DNA from: Thalassobius sp034670005
Lineage (GTDB): Bacteria; Pseudomonadota; Alphaproteobacteria; Rhodobacterales; Rhodobacteraceae
Assembly (NCBI RefSeq): GCF_034670005.1
Contig: NZ_JAXMOH010000003.1
Location: 1-64,000, forward strand
DNA length: 64,000 bases
Direction of reading: 5' to 3'
The notes beneath the pieces were generated by a model. That model ran no database searches, was not told the DNA's origin, and saw only the letters and a list, made by a program, of their open reading frames with translations. The translations under genes and the position numbers were made by a program. Below, piece by piece: positions 9,298 to 18,163 of the stretch; the stretch's first letter is position 1, and each line of letters starts with the position of its first letter.

Positions 9298-12200
9298 ATG
9301 ACGAAGTATGATGAAAACTGGGCCGCTGCCGAAGAAGCAAAACGCCAATGGATTGCCGAAAACGGCATGTACAGTATTGAGGACGAACATTCGTCCTGCG
9401 GTGTCGGTCTGGTTGTGTCGCTGGACGGCAAGCCCAGCCGCAACGTCGTCGATGCCGGTATCACCGCATTGAAAGCGATCTGGCACCGAGGCGCCGTTGA
9501 CGCGGATGGCAAAACTGGTGACGGCGCGGGTATCCATGTGCAAATTCCGGTACCGTTTTTCTATGATCAGATCGAGAGGACCGGACACAAGCCACGCATG
9601 GATAAGCTGATGGCTGTCGGTCAGGTGTTCCTGCCAAGGGTCAACTTCGCCGCGCAGGAAACCTGCCGGACCATCGTCGAATCCGAAGTGCTGCGGATGG
9701 GGCATCAAATCTATGGCTGGCGTCACGTTCCGGTCGATATTTCCTGTCTTGGTGAAAAAGCCAACGCGACCCGCCCTGAGATCGAACAGATCCTGATTTC
9801 CAACGCCAAGGACATCGACGAGGAAGCGTTCGAACGCGAACTCTACGTGATCCGCCGCCGGATCGAAAAAGCGGCGGCCGCCGCCGGTATCAGCAGCCTT
9901 TATGTCTGTTCGCTGTCCTGCCGGTCGATCATCTACAAGGGCATGATGTTGGCCGAACAGGTGGCCGAATTCTATCCCGACCTGAAGGACGAACGGTTCG
10001 AGAGCGCCTTCGCAATCTATCATCAGCGCTATTCGACCAACACCTTCCCCGAATGGTGGTTGGCGCAGCCGTTCCGCATGTTGGCCCATAACGGCGAAAT
10101 CAACACGCTGAAGGGCAACGTGAACTGGATGAAGAGCCATGAAATCCGTATGGCATCCAGCGCCTTTGGCGAACTGGCCGAAGACATCAAGCCGATCATT
10201 CCGTCGGGTTCATCGGATTCCGCCGCTCTGGACGCCGTGTTCGAAGTTCTGGTGCGTGCCGGACGCAATGCGCCGATGGCGAAAACCATGCTGGTGCCGG
10301 AAAGCTGGTCGAAACAGGCCAAGGAACTGCCCGACGCCTGGCGCGACATGTACAGCTATTGCAATAGCGTGATGGAACCCTGGGACGGCCCCGCAGCTTT
10401 GGCGATGACCGATGGACGCTGGGTTTGTGCCGGTCTCGACCGAAACGGCTTGCGCCCGATGCGCTATGTCGTGACTGGTGATAATCTGCTGATCGCCGGG
10501 TCCGAAGCGGGCATGGTTCCCACTGACGAATCGAAGGTGAAGGAAAAAGGCGCTCTTGGACCGGGTCAGTTGCTGGCCGTCGACATGCAAGAAGGCGAGC
10601 TGTTCCACGACACCGAAATCAAGAACAAGCTGGCGGCGGCCCAGCCGTTCGGGGATTGGGTCGGCAAGATCAATGATCTGGACGAAGCCCTGTCTGGCCT
10701 GACTGAAAAGCCTGTCTATTCGGGCGCCGAACTGCGCAAGCGCCAGATTGCCGCCGGTTACAGTATCGAAGAACTGGAACAGGTGCTTGCACCGATGGCC
10801 GAGGACGGCAAGGAAGCGATTGCTTCGATGGGCGATGATACGCCCTCGGCGGTTCTGTCCAAGAAATACCGCCCGCTGAGCCATTTCTTCCGGCAGAATT
10901 TCAGCCAGGTCACCAACCCGCCGATCGACAGCCTGCGCGAATTTCGGGTGATGTCGTTGAAAACGCGGTTCGGCAACCTGAAGAACGTGCTCGACGAAAG
11001 CTCGGCCCAGACCGAAATTCTGGTGCTGGAAAGCCCCTTTGTCGGCAACGCTCAGTGGCTTGAACTGGTGCGTCAGTTCAACGCCGATCTGGTGGAAATC
11101 GACTGTACCTTCCCCGCGGGTGGCGACAGCAGCGGCTTGCGTGCCCATCTTGAACGAATCCGTAACGAAGCAGAAGACGCCGTGCGTTCCGGTGCAGGGC
11201 ATATCGCGCTGACCGATCAGCATCAAAGCGAAGACAAGGTCGCGATGCCGATGATCCTCGCCACCAGCGCGGTGCATTCGCATCTGACCCGCAAAGGTCT
11301 GCGCACCTTCTGTTCGCTGAATGTGCGGTCCGCCGAATGTATCGACCCGCATTATTTCGCCGTTCTGATCGGCTGTGGTGCCACCGTCGTCAACGCCTAT
11401 CTGGCCGAAGACAGCCTGTCCGACCGGATCGAAAAAGGCCTGCTGGATTGTAGCCTGACAGAAGCGACGAGGCACTATCGCGATGCGATCGACCAGGGTC
11501 TGTTGAAGATTATGGCCAAGATGGGGATCTCGGTGATCTCGTCCTATCGCGGTGGTCTGAATTTTGAAGCTGTCGGTCTGTCCCGCGCCATGGTCGCGGA
11601 ATTCTTCCCCGGTATGCTCAGCCGGATTTCCGGGATCGGCGTCAGCGGCATTCAGCGCAAGGTGGAAGAGGTCCACGCCATGGGTTGGGGTGGAGGCCGC
11701 GACGTGCTGCCGATCGGCGGTTTCTACAAGGCCCGCAAATCGGGCGAAACCCACGCCTGGGAAGCGCAGACCATGCATCTGCTGCAACAGGCCTGCAACC
11801 GTGCCTCTTTCGAGCTGTGGAAGCAGTATTCGGCCAAGATGCAAAGCAATCCGCCGATTCATTTGCGCGATTTGATGGATTTCAAATCATTGGGCAAGGC
11901 TGTGCCGATCGAAGAGGTGGAATCGATCACCTCGATCCGTAAACGTTTTGTCACCCCGGGGATGTCGCTGGGGGCGCTCAGCCCAGAGGCACACAAGACG
12001 CTGAACGTGGCGATGAACCGGATCGGTGCCAAGTCGGATTCCGGCGAGGGCGGCGAAGATCCGGCGCATTTTGTGCCGGAACCGAACGGCGACAACCCGT
12101 CGGCCAAGATCAAGCAGGTCGCGTCGGGCCGGTTCGGCGTCACCGCCGAATACCTCAACCAGTGCGAGGAACTGGAAATCAAGGTGGCTCAGGGGGCCAA

Positions 12201-13836
12201 GCCCGGCGAGGGCGGCCAGTTGCCCGGCATGAAGGTCACCGACCTGATCGCCCGGCTGCGCCATTCGACCAAGGGCGTGACGCTGATTTCGCCGCCGCCG
12301 CACCACGATATCTATTCGATCGAGGATCTGGCGCAGCTGATCTATGACCTGAAACAGATCAACCCGCGCTGCAAAGTGACGGTGAAACTGGTCGCGGCAT
12401 CGGGCGTTGGCACCATTGCCGCCGGCGTGGCCAAGGCCAAAGCCGACGTGATCCTGATTTCCGGTGCCAATGGCGGCACCGGCGCGTCGCCCGCGACGTC
12501 GATCAAATTCGCCGGTCTGCCCTGGGAAATGGGCCTGACCGAGGCGCATCAGGTTCTGGCGATGAACAACCTGCGGTCCCGTGTGACTCTGCGGACCGAT
12601 GGCGGTCTGCGCACCGGGCGCGACATCGTCATGGCCGCGATGATGGGGGCCGAGGAATACGGCATCGGCACCGCCGCTTTGATCGCGATGGGCTGTATCA
12701 TGGTGCGTCAGTGCCAATCGAACACCTGCCCGGTGGGCGTCTGCACGCAGGACGAAGCGTTGCGCGGCAAATTCACCGGCACTGCCGACAAAGTGGTGAA
12801 CCTGATCACGTTCTACGCGCAGGAAGTGCGGGAAATCCTCGCCTCCATCGGGGCACGGTCACTGGACGAAGTGATCGGTCGTGCCGACCTGTTGGGCCAG
12901 GTCAGCCGTGGATCGGCGCATCTGGACGATCTGGATCTCAACCCACTGCTGTTGATGGTCGACGGGGTCATGGACATATCCTATGACCGTAACAAGCCCC
13001 GCAATGTCGTGCCCGACACGCTGGACGCGGAAATCGTGCGCGACGCGCAGCGGTTCCTCGAAGACGGCGAAAAAATGCAGCTCAGCTATGCGGTGCAGAA
13101 CACCGATCGTTCGGTGGGCACCCGTACCTCCAGCCATATCGTCAAGAATTTCGGGATGCGCAACGCGCTGCAGCCGGATCACCTGACGGTGAAGCTGACG
13201 GGTTCCGCCGGTCAGTCGCTGGGCGCCTTCGCGGCACCGGGGCTGAAGCTGGAAGTGTCCGGCGATGCCAACGACTATGTTGGCAAGGGCCTGTCGGGCG
13301 GCACCGTGGTGGTGCGCCCACCGATGGCAAGTCCGCTGGTCGCCGAGGACAATACGATCATCGGTAATACCGTTTTGTACGGTGCGACCGACGGCTTCCT
13401 GTTCGCGGCAGGCCGCGCCGGGGAACGTTTCGGGGTTCGGAATTCGGGCGCGCAGGTGGTGATCGAAGGCTGCGGTTCGAACGGGTGTGAATACATGACC
13501 GGCGGTGTGGCGGTGATCCTCGGCTCGATCGGCGCCAATTTTGGTGCCGGTATGACTGGCGGCATGGCCTATCTCTACGATCCGGAAGGTCAGGCCGACA
13601 CCATGATGAACATGGAAACACTGGTGACCTGCCCGGTGACAGTGCCCTACTGGCATGACCAGTTGAAAGGCCTGATCGAACAGCACCTGAGCGAAACCGG
13701 CAGCCGCAAGGCCGCCGAGATCCTGCAGCACTGGGATGCCGAAGTGAAGAACTTCGTTCAGGTCTGCCCGAAGGAAATGCTGGTGCATATCCCGCACCCG
13801 CTCAGCCTAGAGGAAAAGGCGGTTCCGGCGGAATAA
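9298..13836 (+). CDS. gltB: Glutamate synthase large subunit
   Basis: 1512 residues. The start is the ATG at 9298, seven bases after AAGGAAGG; the upstream TTG at 9292 is too close to that site. A propeptide precedes the nucleophile Cys34 in EHSSCGVG, which releases ammonia from glutamine. The class II amidotransferase domain is followed by the central domain, the FMN-binding synthase domain (KPGEGGQLPG, ISGANGGTGASP) and the 3Fe-4S motif CIMVRQCQSNTCPVGVC. The C-terminal glycine-rich beta-helix includes GKGLSGGTVVVRPP. This is the full bacterial length. The cytoplasmic complex with GltD assimilates ammonium together with glutamine synthetase. Confidence 0.98.
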   Translation: MTKYDENWAAAEEAKRQWIAENGMYSIEDEHSSCGVGLVVSLDGKPSRNVVDAGITALKAIWHRGAVDADGKTGDGAGIHVQIPVPFFYDQIERTGHKPRMDKLMAVGQVFLPRVNFAAQETCRTIVESEVLRMGHQIYGWRHVPVDISCLGEKANATRPEIEQILISNAKDIDEEAFERELYVIRRRIEKAAAAAGISSLYVCSLSCRSIIYKGMMLAEQVAEFYPDLKDERFESAFAIYHQRYSTNTFPEWWLAQPFRMLAHNGEINTLKGNVNWMKSHEIRMASSAFGELAEDIKPIIPSGSSDSAALDAVFEVLVRAGRNAPMAKTMLVPESWSKQAKELPDAWRDMYSYCNSVMEPWDGPAALAMTDGRWVCAGLDRNGLRPMRYVVTGDNLLIAGSEAGMVPTDESKVKEKGALGPGQLLAVDMQEGELFHDTEIKNKLAAAQPFGDWVGKINDLDEALSGLTEKPVYSGAELRKRQIAAGYSIEELEQVLAPMAEDGKEAIASMGDDTPSAVLSKKYRPLSHFFRQNFSQVTNPPIDSLREFRVMSLKTRFGNLKNVLDESSAQTEILVLESPFVGNAQWLELVRQFNADLVEIDCTFPAGGDSSGLRAHLERIRNEAEDAVRSGAGHIALTDQHQSEDKVAMPMILATSAVHSHLTRKGLRTFCSLNVRSAECIDPHYFAVLIGCGATVVNAYLAEDSLSDRIEKGLLDCSLTEATRHYRDAIDQGLLKIMAKMGISVISSYRGGLNFEAVGLSRAMVAEFFPGMLSRISGIGVSGIQRKVEEVHAMGWGGGRDVLPIGGFYKARKSGETHAWEAQTMHLLQQACNRASFELWKQYSAKMQSNPPIHLRDLMDFKSLGKAVPIEEVESITSIRKRFVTPGMSLGALSPEAHKTLNVAMNRIGAKSDSGEGGEDPAHFVPEPNGDNPSAKIKQVASGRFGVTAEYLNQCEELEIKVAQGAKPGEGGQLPGMKVTDLIARLRHSTKGVTLISPPPHHDIYSIEDLAQLIYDLKQINPRCKVTVKLVAASGVGTIAAGVAKAKADVILISGANGGTGASPATSIKFAGLPWEMGLTEAHQVLAMNNLRSRVTLRTDGGLRTGRDIVMAAMMGAEEYGIGTAALIAMGCIMVRQCQSNTCPVGVCTQDEALRGKFTGTADKVVNLITFYAQEVREILASIGARSLDEVIGRADLLGQVSRGSAHLDDLDLNPLLLMVDGVMDISYDRNKPRNVVPDTLDAEIVRDAQRFLEDGEKMQLSYAVQNTDRSVGTRTSSHIVKNFGMRNALQPDHLTVKLTGSAGQSLGAFAAPGLKLEVSGDANDYVGKGLSGGTVVVRPPMASPLVAEDNTIIGNTVLYGATDGFLFAAGRAGERFGVRNSGAQVVIEGCGSNGCEYMTGGVAVILGSIGANFGAGMTGGMAYLYDPEGQADTMMNMETLVTCPVTVPYWHDQLKGLIEQHLSETGSRKAAEILQHWDAEVKNFVQVCPKEMLVHIPHPLSLEEKAVPAE

Positions 13837-13857
13837 GCCCCGCATACACCGACATCG

Positions 13858-13891
13858 CGAACGGCGGCCCATTGGCCGCCGTTCGTTGTTT
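13858..13891 (+). terminator. Terminator after gltB
   Basis: A 12-bp perfect stem (CGAACGGCGGCC / GGCCGCCGTTCG) with loop CATT is followed by TTGTTT. It lies between convergent gltB and the gene at 13891, ending at the latter's stop codon. Confidence 0.88.
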
Positions 13892-14397
13892 CAGACCTCG
13901 GCCAGACCTACCACATAGTTCTTGCCGTAGACCTTGGCGCATTTCGGGCAGGTGCTGTAGAAGAACCAGACCTCGCCATCGGCCTTGCCGCGCCCGGCGG
14001 CCAGCTGCTTCATCTCATCATACCAGTCCTTGGCGTCCTTGTAGGGGCCTTCGAACACCTTGGTGACGAAATCGCCCGACAGCGTCACCATTTCTTCGTC
14101 CGGAACCGGCTGATCGGCGGCGAAAAGATGTTCGGATTTCCACGGCGACAGATCGCGGCTCAGTACGATGGTGTTGTCCGGATCGAACCCGGTGGCCGCT
14201 TCGACATGGCTCTGAACCCGGGAAAACACCTTTCCCATATTCACCGGCACATGCATCACCGACTTGGTTTCGGCGCGCACGAAGGGTTTGTCCTTGAAAT
14301 GAAGCTCAACTCCATCCCAGACGTCGGGATGGAAGCGGGGACAACACCCGGTCGGATTGTCGCTCATGTCGTAATGGGGCAGTTCGTTGGTTTCCAT
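13891..14397 (-). CDS. Conserved small cytoplasmic protein with Cys pairs, function unknown
   Basis: 168 residues with no signal peptide or membrane segment. TGCCPRF near residue 17 and STCPKCAKVYG near the C terminus could together bind a metal ion. The middle (VTLSGDFVTKVFEGPYKDAKDWYDEM) recalls the ligand-binding half of GyrI-like/SRPBCC-type small proteins, but this is a weak impression. It starts with ATG and stands as a single gene between the gltB terminator and the divergent mtgA. I do not assign a reaction; automatic annotation as a hydrolase would not be supported by any catalytic motif I can see. Confidence 0.75.
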   Translation of the reverse strand: METNELPHYDMSDNPTGCCPRFHPDVWDGVELHFKDKPFVRAETKSVMHVPVNMGKVFSRVQSHVEAATGFDPDNTIVLSRDLSPWKSEHLFAADQPVPDEEMVTLSGDFVTKVFEGPYKDAKDWYDEMKQLAAGRGKADGEVWFFYSTCPKCAKVYGKNYVVGLAEV

Positions 14398-14530
14398 GAC
14401 ACCGGTCCTTTGCTGCGGCCACCCCGCCTAGCATGGGACGCGCGGCGTCGCTTTGATTTAGGCCAAGGCGGTCTGCGCAAATTCCAACGCGGGGGTTTTC
14501 TCACCTCCGGTCCGCGCCTATAGCTGGACT

Positions 14531-15259
14531 ATGGCAGGCAAGACACGGAAACCGAGAAAAAAGACAAAGCGTGTAAAGCGCCCCTTTCGCCCGTTGCGCT
14601 GGCTGGCGGTCTGGGCGCTGCGCCTTGCCGTGTTCGGATGGGGGCTGGTGATGATCTGGATCGGTGTCTATGCCGTGCTTGACCCTCCTGGCACCATCTA
14701 TATCGGGCAGGAAACCCGGCGGCTGGGAACCGTAGACCGGAAATGGGTCGATCTGGAAAATGTCGCGCCGGTAATGGCGCGCTCGGTGGTGGCGGCGGAA
14801 GACGCCAATTTCTGCAATCACTGGGGCTTCGACATGGCGGCGATCCGCGCCGCGATCGAAGACGGCGCGACGCGCGGCGCCTCCACGATCAGTCAACAGG
14901 TGGTCAAGAATACATTTCTCTGGCATGGCCGCAGCTGGGTGCGCAAGGCGCTGGAAACCCTGATGACCCCGATGGTCGAGCTGGTCTGGTCGAAAAGACG
15001 CATCATCGAGGTCTATCTGAACGTAGCGGAGTTCGACGAAGGCGTATTCGGAGTCGAAGCGGCGGCACGGCACTATTTCGGAGTTGATTCCGCCCAGCTA
15101 AGCCCGGTTCAGGCGGCGCGACTGGCCGCCATCCTGCCGTCGCCCAAAGCGCGGTCGGCATCGCAACCGGCGGAATTTGTCCGACGCCGCGCGGCCGGTA
15201 TCCGCGATGGCGCAGAGACTATCCGTTTGGATGGCCGCGCGGCCTGTTTCGAGGATTGA
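14531..15259 (+). CDS. mtgA: Monofunctional peptidoglycan glycosyltransferase
   Basis: 242 residues. After a very basic N terminus and one membrane anchor (about residues 30-57) comes a GT51 glycosyltransferase domain that polymerises lipid II into glycan chains on the periplasmic face. The catalytic Glu lies in VVAAEDANFCNHWGFD. The other family motifs are RGASTISQQVVKNTFLW, the KRRIIEVYLNVAEF segment with the second Glu, and GVEAAARHYFG. No transpeptidase domain follows, which separates it from class A penicillin-binding proteins. Confidence 0.95.
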   Translation: MAGKTRKPRKKTKRVKRPFRPLRWLAVWALRLAVFGWGLVMIWIGVYAVLDPPGTIYIGQETRRLGTVDRKWVDLENVAPVMARSVVAAEDANFCNHWGFDMAAIRAAIEDGATRGASTISQQVVKNTFLWHGRSWVRKALETLMTPMVELVWSKRRIIEVYLNVAEFDEGVFGVEAAARHYFGVDSAQLSPVQAARLAAILPSPKARSASQPAEFVRRRAAGIRDGAETIRLDGRAACFED

Positions 15260-15320
15260 AAATCCTCGCTCAAGAGGGCATTCAGGATCACGCCCGCCGA
15301 TTGAAAGAACAAAATAGCCA

Positions 15321-15986
15321 ATGGCCAAGCTTTATCATTTCCCGCTGTCCCCGTTCTGCCGCAAGGTCCGGTTGTGCCTGGCCGAAAAGCGCATCGAATG
15401 CGAATTGGTCGAGGAACGCTATTGGGAACAGGACACCGATTTCCTGCGTCGCAATCCCGCGGCCAAGGTGCCGGTGCTACGGCTGGACGGCAAGACAATG
15501 GCCGAAAGCGGGGCGATTTGCGAATATCTTGAAGAGGTTTATCCCGACCCGCCGCTGATGCCACGCACCCCGGATGACCGCTATGAAGTGCGCCGTCTGG
15601 TGGCGTGGTTCGATGACAAGTTTCATCACGAAGTGACCTCGAAACTGCTCTATGAACGGGTCAACAAGAAGGTGATGGGGCTGGGATATCCGGATTCGAA
15701 GAACGTGAAAGCCGGGGCGCAGAAGATTAAGTATCACCTCGATTACATGGCCTGGCTGCTGGATCAGCGCCGTTGGCTGGCCGGGGACGCGATGAGCCTG
15801 GCCGATTTTGCCGCGGCCGCGCATTTGTCCGCGCTGGACTATATCCGCGACGTGGACTGGAATCGTCATGCAGTGGTCAAGGATTGGTATGCCAAGATCA
15901 AATCGCGCCCGGCGTTTCGGTCGATTCTGGCCGATCAGATCCCCGGTTTCCCGCAGCCTGCACATTATGCCGATCTGGATTTCTGA
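15321..15986 (+). CDS. Glutathione S-transferase family protein
   Basis: 221 residues. The N-terminal thioredoxin-like domain begins KLYHFPLSPFCRKVRLCLAEK, where SPFC provides the likely active Ser/Cys. PAAKVPVLRLDG contains the cis-Pro, and AESGAICEYLEE is the glutathione gamma-glutamyl-binding segment. The C-terminal helical domain ends with SLADFAAAAHLSALDYI. This is a cytoplasmic conjugating or glutathione-dependent enzyme of unknown substrate. It is followed by a repeat element and queG. Confidence 0.9.
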   Translation: MAKLYHFPLSPFCRKVRLCLAEKRIECELVEERYWEQDTDFLRRNPAAKVPVLRLDGKTMAESGAICEYLEEVYPDPPLMPRTPDDRYEVRRLVAWFDDKFHHEVTSKLLYERVNKKVMGLGYPDSKNVKAGAQKIKYHLDYMAWLLDQRRWLAGDAMSLADFAAAAHLSALDYIRDVDWNRHAVVKDWYAKIKSRPAFRSILADQIPGFPQPAHYADLDF

Positions 15987-16000
15987 TCCGGACCGGTGTT

Positions 16001-16059
16001 GGGGGCGCTGCCCCCGCCGCCCCTTGGGCGGCTCCCCCGGAGTATTTTGACCAAGATGA
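16001..16059 (+). repeat. Palindromic intergenic element of Rhodobacteraceae type
   Basis: Two adjacent hairpins are visible: GGGGGC-GCT-GCCCCC at 16001-16015 and GCCGCCC-CTT-GGGCGGC at 16016-16032. A tail CCCCCGGAGTATTTTGACC then AAGATGAA follows. I recall nearly the same arrangement many times in Roseobacter-group genomes, so it is probably a dispersed REP-like element. Its last bases contain the queG start codon at 16056. Confidence 0.65.
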
Positions 16060-17105
16060 AACAGGGGTTGAAAGCAAAACTGGTGTCGCAGGCCCTGAAC
16101 GAGGGATTCGATGCCTGCCGGGTTTGCCGACCTGGGGATATTCCGCAAGTCCCTGAGCGGCTGGCCGAATTTCTGGCGGCGGGGCGGCATGGCCAGATGG
16201 CATGGATGGAGGCCCGGGCGGACTGGCGCGGCAACCCGCAGGCGTTGTGGCCCGAGGCGCGCTCGGTGATCGTTCTGGCGGAAAGCTATACGCCGCAAAA
16301 CGATCCGCTGGAGATATTGCAGCGGCCCGACCGCGGCGCGATATCGGTCTATGCCCAGAACAAGGACTATCACGATCTGGTCAAGAAACGGCTGAAGCGG
16401 TTGGCGCGCTGGCTGATCGCGGAGGAGGGCGGCGAGGTCAAGGTCTTCGTCGATACTGCGCCGGTGGCCGAAAAACCGTTGGGTCAGGCGGCGGGGCTGG
16501 GATGGCAGGGCAAGCATACCAATCTGGTCAGCCGCGACCTGGGCAGCTGGTTTTTTATCGGTTCGGTGTTTACCACCTTGGAAATCGACCCTGATCCGGC
16601 CGAAATCGACCATTGCGGGTCCTGTACCGCCTGTCAGGACATTTGTCCGACTGCGGCCTTCCCGGCACCCTACCAGATCGACGCGCGGCGCTGTATTTCC
16701 TATTTGACCATCGAACATCACGGACCGGTGGCCGAAGACCTGCGGCCGCTGATGGGCAACCGCATCTATGGCTGTGACGATTGTCTTGCTGTCTGCCCGT
16801 GGAATAAATTCGCGGTTGAAGCGCGCGAGCTGCGCTACCATGCGCGCGAAGAGCTGAAGGCGCCGGGACTGGCGGAGCTGGCCGTGCTGGACGATGCCGG
16901 GTTCCGGGCGTTTTTTTCCGGCAGTCCGATCAAGCGGATCGGGCGCAACCGCTTTGTTCGTAACGTGCTTTATGCCATCGGCAATTCGGGGCAGCACGAC
17001 CTGTTGCCGGTGGCGCACCGTTTGACCGAAGATGACGATGCCACCGTGGCGGATGCGGCGCGCTGGGCGGTACTGCGGCTGAACACGAATGCGACAGAGG
17101 ATTGA
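16056..17105 (+). CDS. queG: Epoxyqueuosine reductase
   Basis: 349 residues from the ATG at 16056; an upstream in-frame start at 15996 would translate the palindromic element and is unlikely. It is a cobalamin- and iron-sulfur-dependent cytoplasmic enzyme that reduces epoxyqueuosine to queuosine in the tRNA wobble base. Cys motifs CGSCTACQDICP and CDDCLAVCPWNKF plus CISYLTIEHHG supply two 4Fe-4S clusters. KPLGQAAGLGWQGKHTNLVS is family-typical. The C-terminal HEAT-like tail is short here. It follows the GST gene by 69 bases and may be read with it. Confidence 0.94.
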   Translation: MKQGLKAKLVSQALNEGFDACRVCRPGDIPQVPERLAEFLAAGRHGQMAWMEARADWRGNPQALWPEARSVIVLAESYTPQNDPLEILQRPDRGAISVYAQNKDYHDLVKKRLKRLARWLIAEEGGEVKVFVDTAPVAEKPLGQAAGLGWQGKHTNLVSRDLGSWFFIGSVFTTLEIDPDPAEIDHCGSCTACQDICPTAAFPAPYQIDARRCISYLTIEHHGPVAEDLRPLMGNRIYGCDDCLAVCPWNKFAVEARELRYHAREELKAPGLAELAVLDDAGFRAFFSGSPIKRIGRNRFVRNVLYAIGNSGQHDLLPVAHRLTEDDDATVADAARWAVLRLNTNATED

Positions 17106-17171
17106 AACAGGGCTTTGCTTTTGGTCAAACTGCGCCATCTTGTCAGGATGTAACAGGACCGGAGGGCCGCA

Positions 17172-17618
17172 ATGCCAAAATTTGAAAAACACCCCGATGT
17201 GGTGGCCAATCTGACGCCGGAACAGTTCTGGGTCACTCAGGAAAACGGAACCGAACGGCCAGGATCGGGCAAGTTGCTGAACAACAAGGCGCCGGGCATC
17301 TATGTCGATGTGGTGTCCGGAGAACCGCTTTTTGCCTCATCGGACAAGTACGAATCCGGCTGTGGCTGGCCCAGCTTCACCAAGCCAATAGAACCGGCCC
17401 ATATCGCCGAGCTGCGCGATGCCAGTCTGGGCATGGTCCGGACCGAGGTACGATCGACCCATGGCGACAGTCATCTGGGCCATGTGTTCAACGACGGGCC
17501 GCCGGATCGCGGTGGGTTGCGGTATTGCATCAACTCGGCCTCGCTGCGCTTCATCCATCGTGATGACATGGAGGCCGAAGGCTATGGCGACTATCTGAAC
17601 CAGGTGGAGGACATATGA
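17172..17618 (+). CDS. msrB: Peptide-methionine (R)-S-oxide reductase
   Basis: 148 residues. It repairs the R form of methionine sulfoxide in proteins. SGCGWPSF carries one Cys and the catalytic Cys is in GLRYCINSASLRF. THGDSHLGHVFNDGP is the family signature with the active His/Asp region. The two CxxC pairs that bind zinc in the E. coli enzyme are absent (VSGEPLFASSDKY at that place), so this is the zinc-free form. GGAGG precedes the ATG. Its stop overlaps the msrA start, so the two repair enzymes are translationally coupled. Confidence 0.96.
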   Translation: MPKFEKHPDVVANLTPEQFWVTQENGTERPGSGKLLNNKAPGIYVDVVSGEPLFASSDKYESGCGWPSFTKPIEPAHIAELRDASLGMVRTEVRSTHGDSHLGHVFNDGPPDRGGLRYCINSASLRFIHRDDMEAEGYGDYLNQVEDI

Positions 17619-18115
17619 TGGAAGAGCGTGCTGTTCTGGCGGGGGGCTGTTTCTGGGGTATGCAGGATCTGATCCGCAAACTGCCCGGGGTGGTGTCGAC
17701 GCGGGTGGGCTATACCGGCGGGGATGTACCCAACGCGACCTATCGCAACCACGGCAGCCATGCCGAGGGGATCGAAATCACCTTTGATCCGGAAAAAATC
17801 AGCTATCGCAAGCTGTTGGAGTTTTTCTTTCAGATTCACGATCCGACCACGCTGAACCGACAGGGCAATGATCTGGGACTAAGCTACCGGTCCGCGATCT
17901 ATTATGTCGATGAGGCACAAAAAGACTGTGCGCTGGAAACCATCGCCGATGTCGAGGCGAGCGGAATTTGGCCCGGTAAGGTGGTGACCGAGGTCGAACC
18001 AGTTGGCGATTTCTGGCAGGCGGAACCGGAGCATCAGGATTATCTGGAACGGCTTCCCAATGGCTATACCTGCCATTTCCCGCGCCCCGATTGGGTGCTG
18101 CCGAGCCGGAAATAG
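17615..18115 (+). CDS. msrA: Peptide-methionine (S)-S-oxide reductase
   Basis: 166 residues. It reduces the S form of methionine sulfoxide. The catalytic Cys12 lies in GGCFWGMQDLI, followed by GVVSTRVGYTGG and the HAEGIEI segment. It starts in an ATGATG overlap with the msrB stop; ATG at 17618 is equally possible. The recycling Cys typical of longer MsrA forms is reduced to Cys residues in QKDCALE and YTCHF, of which the latter may resolve the disulfide. Confidence 0.96.
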   Translation: MMEERAVLAGGCFWGMQDLIRKLPGVVSTRVGYTGGDVPNATYRNHGSHAEGIEITFDPEKISYRKLLEFFFQIHDPTTLNRQGNDLGLSYRSAIYYVDEAQKDCALETIADVEASGIWPGKVVTEVEPVGDFWQAEPEHQDYLERLPNGYTCHFPRPDWVLPSRK

Positions 18116-18131
18116 AGCCTGACAAGGCAGA

Positions 18132-18157
18132 AACGGGCGCGTGTCAAAGCGCCCGTT
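18132..18157. terminator. Hairpin between convergent msrA and the barrel gene
   Basis: AACGGGCGC and GCGCCCGTT form a 9-bp stem around GTGTCAAA. Only short T runs flank it (TTTCTG on the minus strand), so it is a moderate candidate terminator for either gene. Confidence 0.6.
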
Positions 18158-18163
18158 GCCAGA

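Noticed and set aside
10210..11862. Long minus-strand open frame (550 codons) opposite gltB
   Set aside because: It lies entirely under the well-recognised gltB, its translation is rich in His/Arg/Gln and matches no family. In high-GC DNA the antisense frame of a real gene is often open.
15477..17192. 571-codon minus-strand frame across GST and queG
   Set aside because: Shadow of two plus-strand genes; it would also read through the palindromic element. No recognisable domain.
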